Part shown: piece after piece, positions 6,482-9,991 of the stretch
How the letters are laid out: every line of letters begins with the position of its first letter
Numbering within the stretch: the first letter of the stretch is position 1
Origin: Dehalococcoidia bacterium
Lineage (GTDB): Bacteria > Chloroflexota > Dehalococcoidia > UBA3495
Reading direction: 5' to 3'
Assembly (NCBI GenBank): GCA_002730485.1
Contig: PCAH01000115.1
Span: 1-9,991 of the forward strand
Length of the DNA: 9,991 nucleotides
The notes under the pieces: generated by a model
Seen by the model: only the letters and a program-made list of their open reading frames with translations
The model's database searches: none
What the model was told of the DNA's origin: nothing
Program-made: the position numbers and the translations under genes

Positions 6482-7492
6482 TCAAGTTTGCTGACCTTGA
6501 TGGTCGTTACCAACGCCGGGGTACCAGGGCATTCTCCCCTCAAGCACACCCGACTCCCCCACGATCTCCCGCACCCGCTCTTCCTGTTTGTAGGCCATGA
6601 TATGAACGCCATGTACCCCTTCAATCTCACGGACTGCCTGGATCATCTCTACGCAAATGCGAACGCCCTCCTCGCGTTGGTCCCGAGCGCTCAGTAGGCG
6701 CTTAATTACCGGGTCGGGAATATGCACCCCGGGAACGTTATCCCGAATCCAGGAAGCCGTACGCGCAGACGGCATGGGCCCAACACCCACCAGAATATAG
6801 CAACGATCGGTGAGCCCCATGTCTCGGACCCGGGTCATGTAATTTCTCAACCGTTCAAGATCGAAACAGTACTGCGTCTGGACAAACTGTGCGCCAGCAT
6901 TGATCTTTTTTTCCAGTCGTACCGGGCGGTAGTCCAGCGGTGGACCAAAGGGATTCGCCGCGGCACCGAGAAATACCCTCGGTGGCGTTGTCAACTCGCG
7001 GCCGCTCAGAAACTCCCCCTGATCACGCATTACGGTTACCGTCTGCAACAAACTGATGCAGTCAAGGTCAAAGACTGGTTTGGCATCAGGCTGGTCTCCT
7101 GCTTGAACCCCATCCCCCGTAAGACATAGGATATTGGTCACTCCCATAGCCGCCGCGCCGAGTACGTCACCTTGAATGGCAATTCGATTACGGTCGCGGC
7201 AGGATACCTGCATAACCATTGCATACCCTTTCCGGGTTAACAGCGAACACACCCCAACGCTGGACATATGGCAGTTAGCTCCAGAGCCATCGGTCGCGTT
7301 GATGGCATCGACACAGCCGTCAAATGCGCTCGCCCTCTCGTACACCGCCTCGGCGTCTGCGGAATCCGGGGGCGCAATCTCTGCGGTCACCGCAAATTTA
7401 CCACTTCGCAGTACTCGCTCCAGACGGCCCGGCGACACGTGTCCTTGAAGAATCGACAGAGGCTGTCCGGGATCGCTCGTGACTGAGTGCAT
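6482..7492 (-). CDS. metF: Methylenetetrahydrofolate reductase (MetF-like), corrinoid-cluster type
   Basis: This is a flavin-dependent TIM-barrel enzyme interconverting 5-methyl- and 5,10-methylene-tetrahydrofolate. In this context I infer it runs in the oxidative direction on methyl-THF derived from methylated compounds. It is 336 aa from this start. Motifs: AVTAEIAPP with the conserved Glu38, INATDGSGANCHMS (64-77), CRDRNRIAIQGDVLGAAAMG (98-117, flavin side), LTGD (124-127) and FVQTQYCFD (203-211) with the folate-contacting Gln207. The ATG at 7492 has AGCAGG 9 bases upstream and lies 1 base after the previous stop; ATG at 7501 is an alternative with a worse ribosome site. A longer open frame to 7654 lies inside the neighbouring gene and is not coding. 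The partner is the MTHFR_C protein just upstream, as in MetV-MetF complexes of acetogens. It need not be the biosynthetic MetF of the cell. Confidence 0.9.
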   Translation of the reverse strand: MHSVTSDPGQPLSILQGHVSPGRLERVLRSGKFAVTAEIAPPDSADAEAVYERASAFDGCVDAINATDGSGANCHMSSVGVCSLLTRKGYAMVMQVSCRDRNRIAIQGDVLGAAAMGVTNILCLTGDGVQAGDQPDAKPVFDLDCISLLQTVTVMRDQGEFLSGRELTTPPRVFLGAAANPFGPPLDYRPVRLEKKINAGAQFVQTQYCFDLERLRNYMTRVRDMGLTDRCYILVGVGPMPSARTASWIRDNVPGVHIPDPVIKRLLSARDQREEGVRICVEMIQAVREIEGVHGVHIMAYKQEERVREIVGESGVLEGRMPWYPGVGNDHQGQQT

Positions 7493-7493
7493 G

Positions 7494-7964
7494 TCATGCA
7501 TCCTGCTGAAAAAATCGAAGGTCCCGCTTTTTTCGAACTTCGCGAAGCCACGAGGAACAGCCGCGCTGGCCCTGGGCCAGGGGAGGCTGCACCTGTGCGA
7601 TACGGGTTTGATCACGCATCCGCTGACTACCCTCCCACGCATCGACCCATACACAACGCATCTGGGGTTCTACTTCGCAAAAGCCATCAGACCTGACACC
7701 GCCGCAGGGTCCATTACGAAGCTCCTTCGGACAGTTCATTGGGCACGACATCCCGGTCTCGCTGAGCACACAACTCCCGCACATCCTGCAGTCAAACATC
7801 ACGCTCTTGACAGTTCTTTCGACCGCTCGGACGGGTTTTTCAATCCGCGCGTAACCTATCCACAGCCAGAATGGGTGTAGCGCTAATAAAATTCCCTCAA
7901 AGCACTGGTACAGCCATTCGAGTTTGCGCGAGTTGCGCACCGACCACTGCCTTAGTGCGTACAT
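7494..7964 (-). CDS. MTHFR_C (MetV-like, PF12225) cysteine-rich partner of methylenetetrahydrofolate reductase
   Basis: This is a small protein (156 aa) of the 'methylenetetrahydrofolate reductase C-terminal' family, which in acetogens (MetV) forms a complex with MetF and helps route electrons. Eight cysteines sit in the core: Cys59, Cys62, Cys65, Cys74, Cys78, Cys87, Cys96 and Cys104, in FDCRMCGSC...SCPMNCPKELRNGPCGG, a layout suited to metal or Fe-S binding. The N-terminal 40 residues are hydrophobic/aromatic (ILLALHPFWLWIGYA at 25-39) and may form an amphipathic or membrane-associated helix. The C-terminus has the family-typical PPLAQGQRGCSSWLR segment. The stop abuts the metF start, and the start lies 9 bases after the preceding gene's stop, with a weak ribosome site. 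Electron acceptor and cofactor are not shown by the sequence. Confidence 0.85.
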   Translation of the reverse strand: MYALRQWSVRNSRKLEWLYQCFEGILLALHPFWLWIGYARIEKPVRAVERTVKSVMFDCRMCGSCVLSETGMSCPMNCPKELRNGPCGGVRSDGFCEVEPQMRCVWVDAWEGSQRMRDQTRIAQVQPPLAQGQRGCSSWLREVRKKRDLRFFQQDA

Positions 7965-7973
7965 CGACGAATC

Positions 7974-8291
7974 TTAGTCTGAAGCCTGGCCGGTGTCAGT
8001 AACGCCCTTGGCACGAATCAGGGCAAGCAGGTCATCATCGGAAAATCCCGACTCGAGCGCCTGGGCACGGGCCTGTACGGCTTGCTCGAGGTCGGCGTCA
8101 TCACAACTGACTGTCTCGCGACGCCACTCGCTCATGTAGGCATCTGAAGAGCCTTTACCCGCACGCATCGCCGCCCGGTCGATGGCGTCCTGAAAACGTG
8201 AACTCAGAAGGACCTTTCGGGTGTCACGTCCTTTGCGCGCCATGACCTGGGAAGGAATATCCCGCCAGAATACAGTAATCAGCTTTGCCAT
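7974..8291 (-). CDS. Small PF13769 'virulence factor' family protein of the corrinoid/one-carbon cluster
   Basis: This is a 105-aa soluble protein with the family opening KLITVFWRDIPSQVMARKG (3-21), a basic middle section (RKVLLSSRFQDAIDRAAMRAG) and an acidic helical tail (DDADLEQAVQARAQALE). There is no signal peptide, membrane helix or recognisable catalytic motif. The 'virulence factor' name is historical and gives no function; members regularly sit beside methyl-THF/corrinoid genes, which suggests a helper role there (inference). GGAG lies 6 bases before ATG. It is 9 bases from the MTHFR_C gene and 54 bases after the DUF1638 gene, so it is co-transcribed with both unless the hairpin in that gap terminates. 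Confidence 0.75.
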   Translation of the reverse strand: MAKLITVFWRDIPSQVMARKGRDTRKVLLSSRFQDAIDRAAMRAGKGSSDAYMSEWRRETVSCDDADLEQAVQARAQALESGFSDDDLLALIRAKGVTDTGQASD

Positions 8292-8313
8292 GATTTACTC
8301 CGCTGCTTGCCAG

Positions 8314-8340
8314 ATAAAAAGTGAATCGGATGAATCCGAT
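8314..8340 (-). terminator. Weak terminator-like hairpin between the DUF1638 and PF13769 genes
   Basis: On the minus strand ATCGGA-TTCA-TCCGAT (8340-8325) forms a 6-bp stem with a tetraloop, and TTTTT (8320-8316) follows after 4 bases. It lies 5 bases past the DUF1638 stop. The stem is short and the T-run is offset, so partial attenuation or RNA stability is as likely as termination. Confidence 0.35.
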
Positions 8341-8345
8341 AACCA

Positions 8346-8969
8346 TCAGTCGCGGGGCGAATGTGTCTTTGCAAATTTCGCCAGACTTGTTTCCAGTTCA
8401 CCGAATCCTGTCGGCAGATAGTCGAATTCCAGACCAAGCGTTTGGGCGGCTGAGCGCGCCATCGAGAGCAATTCGGGTGAATCGGATTGAGCCAGGTACA
8501 TCAGTGTCGTGTAGTGCGAGAAATAAGTGTCTCTTAACTCTGGGTGAGCCCGAATGCCAAGTTCCTCCATCACTAGTCTCTCAAAATGCCGGGCAAGAAA
8601 ATCCGTAAGATAAAAAACACCGGGCTCAGTTTCATGCCTTTGCAGAAAAGCCTCGGAGCCCCAAAAAAATTCATAGCAGTGTGCGCCGGGCAATCTCTCG
8701 ACTCCTTCTTCAGTAAGCACGCTGTCCAATTGACCTCCTGTTCCGCAATCGGCATAGGCAACAAAGATAGAGCTGTAATGATTACGGGATTGCCGGATTT
8801 TCTCTTGCACGGCAGGGGCGATCTGCTCCGGGTGGTTGTGCAAGCTCGCCGGAAGGCATTCAACTTTAAGATGATCCCAACGGTTGGCCTTGGTCAATGT
8901 CGTGATTTCATGCGCCAGGGCCCCGCACGCGATAACGAGACTCACTGAAGGATGCGAAGGTGTAGACAT
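8346..8969 (-). CDS. DUF1638 (PF07796) protein of unknown function, corrinoid-cluster associated
   Basis: This is a 207-aa cytoplasmic protein with the family pattern: IACGALAHEI (13-22), VECLPASLHNHPEQI (36-50), VAYADCGTGGQLD (70-82), LPGAHCYEFFWG (93-104) and VFYLTDFLARHFERL (118-132). Four conserved-looking cysteines (Cys15, Cys38, Cys75, Cys98), each in a motif, plus His44, His97 and His128, suggest a metal or Fe-S site or a redox cofactor; that is inference. No biochemical function is established that I know of. Members of this family occur next to corrinoid proteins and MttB-type methyltransferases. The ribosome site before ATG is poor (GGGG 13 bases away). It is separated from the corrinoid gene by 115 bases that hold a terminator-like hairpin. 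Confidence 0.85.
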   Translation of the reverse strand: MSTPSHPSVSLVIACGALAHEITTLTKANRWDHLKVECLPASLHNHPEQIAPAVQEKIRQSRNHYSSIFVAYADCGTGGQLDSVLTEEGVERLPGAHCYEFFWGSEAFLQRHETEPGVFYLTDFLARHFERLVMEELGIRAHPELRDTYFSHYTTLMYLAQSDSPELLSMARSAAQTLGLEFDYLPTGFGELETSLAKFAKTHSPRD

Positions 8970-9044
8970 CGTTACGAAAATACCCCACCACCGAGCCCTA
9001 ACGGATCGAAATTAGAAGAGGCAAGTCTGCCCCGGATTCTGCCC

Positions 9045-9075
9045 AAAAAGACGCCCTCGTAAAACCGAGCCGCGT
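9045..9075 (-). terminator. Terminator-like hairpin just after the corrinoid protein gene
   Basis: On the minus strand ACGC-GG-CTCG, loop GTTTTA, CGAG-G-GCGT (9075-9051) forms two 4-bp GC-rich helices split by a small internal loop. C and TTTTT (9049-9045) follow. It begins 9 bases after the corrinoid stop. Partial read-through would keep the first gene's transcript most abundant, as for the binding protein at the other end of the window. Confidence 0.55.
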
Positions 9076-9084
9076 CGAGACCAG

Positions 9085-9783
9085 TCAGGCGGCCGCTCTT
9101 TTCTCCGCAACGAGTTGTTTGGCAGTTTCAACAGCAACTGCCGCGTCACGGCAGTATGCATCCGCGCCGATTGCCTGCCCAAACTCCTCATTCAAAGGCG
9201 CCCCGCCGACCAAAACGATGCAATCATCACGGATACCTTGCTCGACCAGAGTATCTATCACGACTTTCATGTACGGCATCGTTGTCGTCAGCAGTGCAGA
9301 CATTCCCAAAATATCCGGCTTGTGGGTTTCGATGGCTTCCAGGTATTTTTCCACCGGGTTGTTAATGCCGATATCAAACACCTCAAAACCAGCCCCCTCA
9401 AGCATCATTCCAACAAGATTCTTTCCAATGTCATGGATATCCCCTTTCACGGTGCCGATAACGACACGGCCAATCGTTTCCGACCCGGTTTCCGCCAGCA
9501 GGGGCCTGAGGATACCCATACCCCCTTTCATGGCGTTGGCAGACATCAGAACTTCTGGGACAAAAAGGATGCCGTCGCGAAAATCAATACCGACGATCCG
9601 CATCCCCTCCACAAGTGCATCCGCGAGTACCTTATCGGGCGACCAACCCCGCTCCAGCAGGATGTTGGTTCCTTCTACGATCTCTTCTTTCAACCCATCA
9701 TAGAGGTCATCGTGCATCTGCTCGACAAGTTCCTCATCGGAAAGGGTGCTCAGATCCAGATCATCCTCTTGCTCGTCACTCAT
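9085..9783 (-). CDS. Corrinoid (B12-binding) methyl-carrier protein, MtbC/MttC/MtgC type
   Basis: This is the methyl carrier of a two-methyltransferase system: its cobalt accepts a methyl group from a substrate:corrinoid methyltransferase and passes it on, here presumably to tetrahydrofolate. At 232 aa it has the usual two domains. An N-terminal four-helix 'cap' spans about 15-97 (LVEQMHDDLYDGLKEEIVEGTN...VPEVLMSANAMKGGM). The Rossmann cobalamin domain (about 105-228) contains GDIHDIGKN (114-122), with His117 as lower axial cobalt ligand in D-x-H-x-x-G, then SALLTTT (162-168) and GGAPLN (193-198). An acidic 14-residue N-terminal tail precedes the cap. It is the first gene of the operon. The start is ATG at 9783; AAGG lies 11 bases away and is better spaced for an overlapping two-codon ORF. 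The methyl donor is unknown because no MttB-family gene is in view. Confidence 0.95.
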   Translation of the reverse strand: MSDEQEDDLDLSTLSDEELVEQMHDDLYDGLKEEIVEGTNILLERGWSPDKVLADALVEGMRIVGIDFRDGILFVPEVLMSANAMKGGMGILRPLLAETGSETIGRVVIGTVKGDIHDIGKNLVGMMLEGAGFEVFDIGINNPVEKYLEAIETHKPDILGMSALLTTTMPYMKVVIDTLVEQGIRDDCIVLVGGAPLNEEFGQAIGADAYCRDAAVAVETAKQLVAEKRAAA

Positions 9784-9991
9784 CGCATGGGCTACCTTAT
9801 GTTATGTTGGTATCAATACTAGGCACAGGACGGCATTCTAGATAGGAAGCCGAACAGAGTTGTTTTTGTCTCGACATGTCCCCATCACAGCACGACACTA
9901 CGCGCAGTTCGCCGTCGCCGACTGGCGTGTTGGCGCGTTCGCGGCGCGACGGGGGGTGACCAGCCATCGGGGGCCATGGCATCACCGGCAA
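9784..9991. other. Upstream region of the corrinoid operon; no assignable gene
   Basis: About 208 bases lie between the corrinoid start and the window edge. The part next to the gene (9784-9870) is AT-richer and probably holds the operon promoter, though I cannot define -35/-10 boxes. From about 9890 the sequence is GC-rich. On the minus strand one frame is open from the edge to a TGA at 9887-9885 (Arg-rich tail ending TARSVVL) and another is open from the edge to 9797; on the + strand a 27-codon ORF starts at 9877. None matches a family I recognise. An edge gene is possible but unproven. Confidence 0.35.

Noticed and set aside
7493..7654. Extended N-terminus for metF (open frame back to 7654)
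   Set aside because: The extra 54 residues would overlap the MTHFR_C gene in another frame, have no MetF similarity, and a start with a ribosome site exists at 7492.
9115..9822. A 235-codon open frame on the + strand, as long as the corrinoid gene
   Set aside because: It is antisense to the corrinoid protein, whose DxHxxG and GGAP motifs leave no doubt about the coding strand; the + translation resembles nothing and has no ribosome site.
9797..9991. Minus-strand open frame reaching the window edge
   Set aside because: Its translation matches no family I know, composition changes sharply within it, and it runs through the likely promoter region.

Overview
The window reads as bacterial chromosome of about 55% GC (by eye) from a proteobacterium. 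The YchF protein and the pth-ychF order look gammaproteobacterial, while the methyl-corrinoid cluster on the right is one I know best from marine Rhodobacterales and relatives. The taxonomic call is inference. I see no rRNA, tRNA, CRISPR, insertion sequence or phage gene.

Left part (1-3610, + strand): a transporter operon. It encodes a Tat-exported family 5 substrate-binding protein, then a strong intrinsic terminator, then two DppB/DppC-type permeases. The matching ATPase genes are not in the window. It converges on a minus-strand dehydrogenase of the 3-hydroxyisobutyrate dehydrogenase family (3625-4539). The probable terminator of that gene lies inside the last codons of the permease gene.

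Middle (4654-6471, - strand): ychF, preceded directly by a pth-like gene. This ORF is the most striking object here. Its first about 60 codons are not Pth. They are the N-terminus of a methyltetrahydrofolate:corrinoid methyltransferase, joined in frame to a Pth body that has lost its first about 14 residues, including the GxxNPG segment and its active-site Asn. The join falls on a Gly-Ala-Gln triplet that both parent families could supply. It is either a real microhomology deletion/fusion or a chimeric assembly or clone. If it is artefactual, the window is two unrelated loci joined near 6290.

Right part (6298-9783, - strand): a one-carbon/corrinoid operon, transcribed right to left: corrinoid protein, (terminator-like hairpin), DUF1638 protein, PF13769 'virulence factor' small protein, MTHFR_C/MetV-like cysteine-rich protein, MetF-like methylenetetrahydrofolate reductase, then the truncated methyltransferase start. 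In such clusters a substrate-specific MttB-family methyltransferase demethylates a quaternary or tertiary amine onto the corrinoid protein. The methyltetrahydrofolate methyltransferase moves the methyl group to tetrahydrofolate, and MetF with its partner oxidises methyl-THF to methylene-THF. The MttB-type enzyme and the corrinoid-reactivating ASKHA/ferredoxin protein are not visible. One may lie beyond 9991; the other would be expected just past the broken methyltransferase, where Pth now begins.
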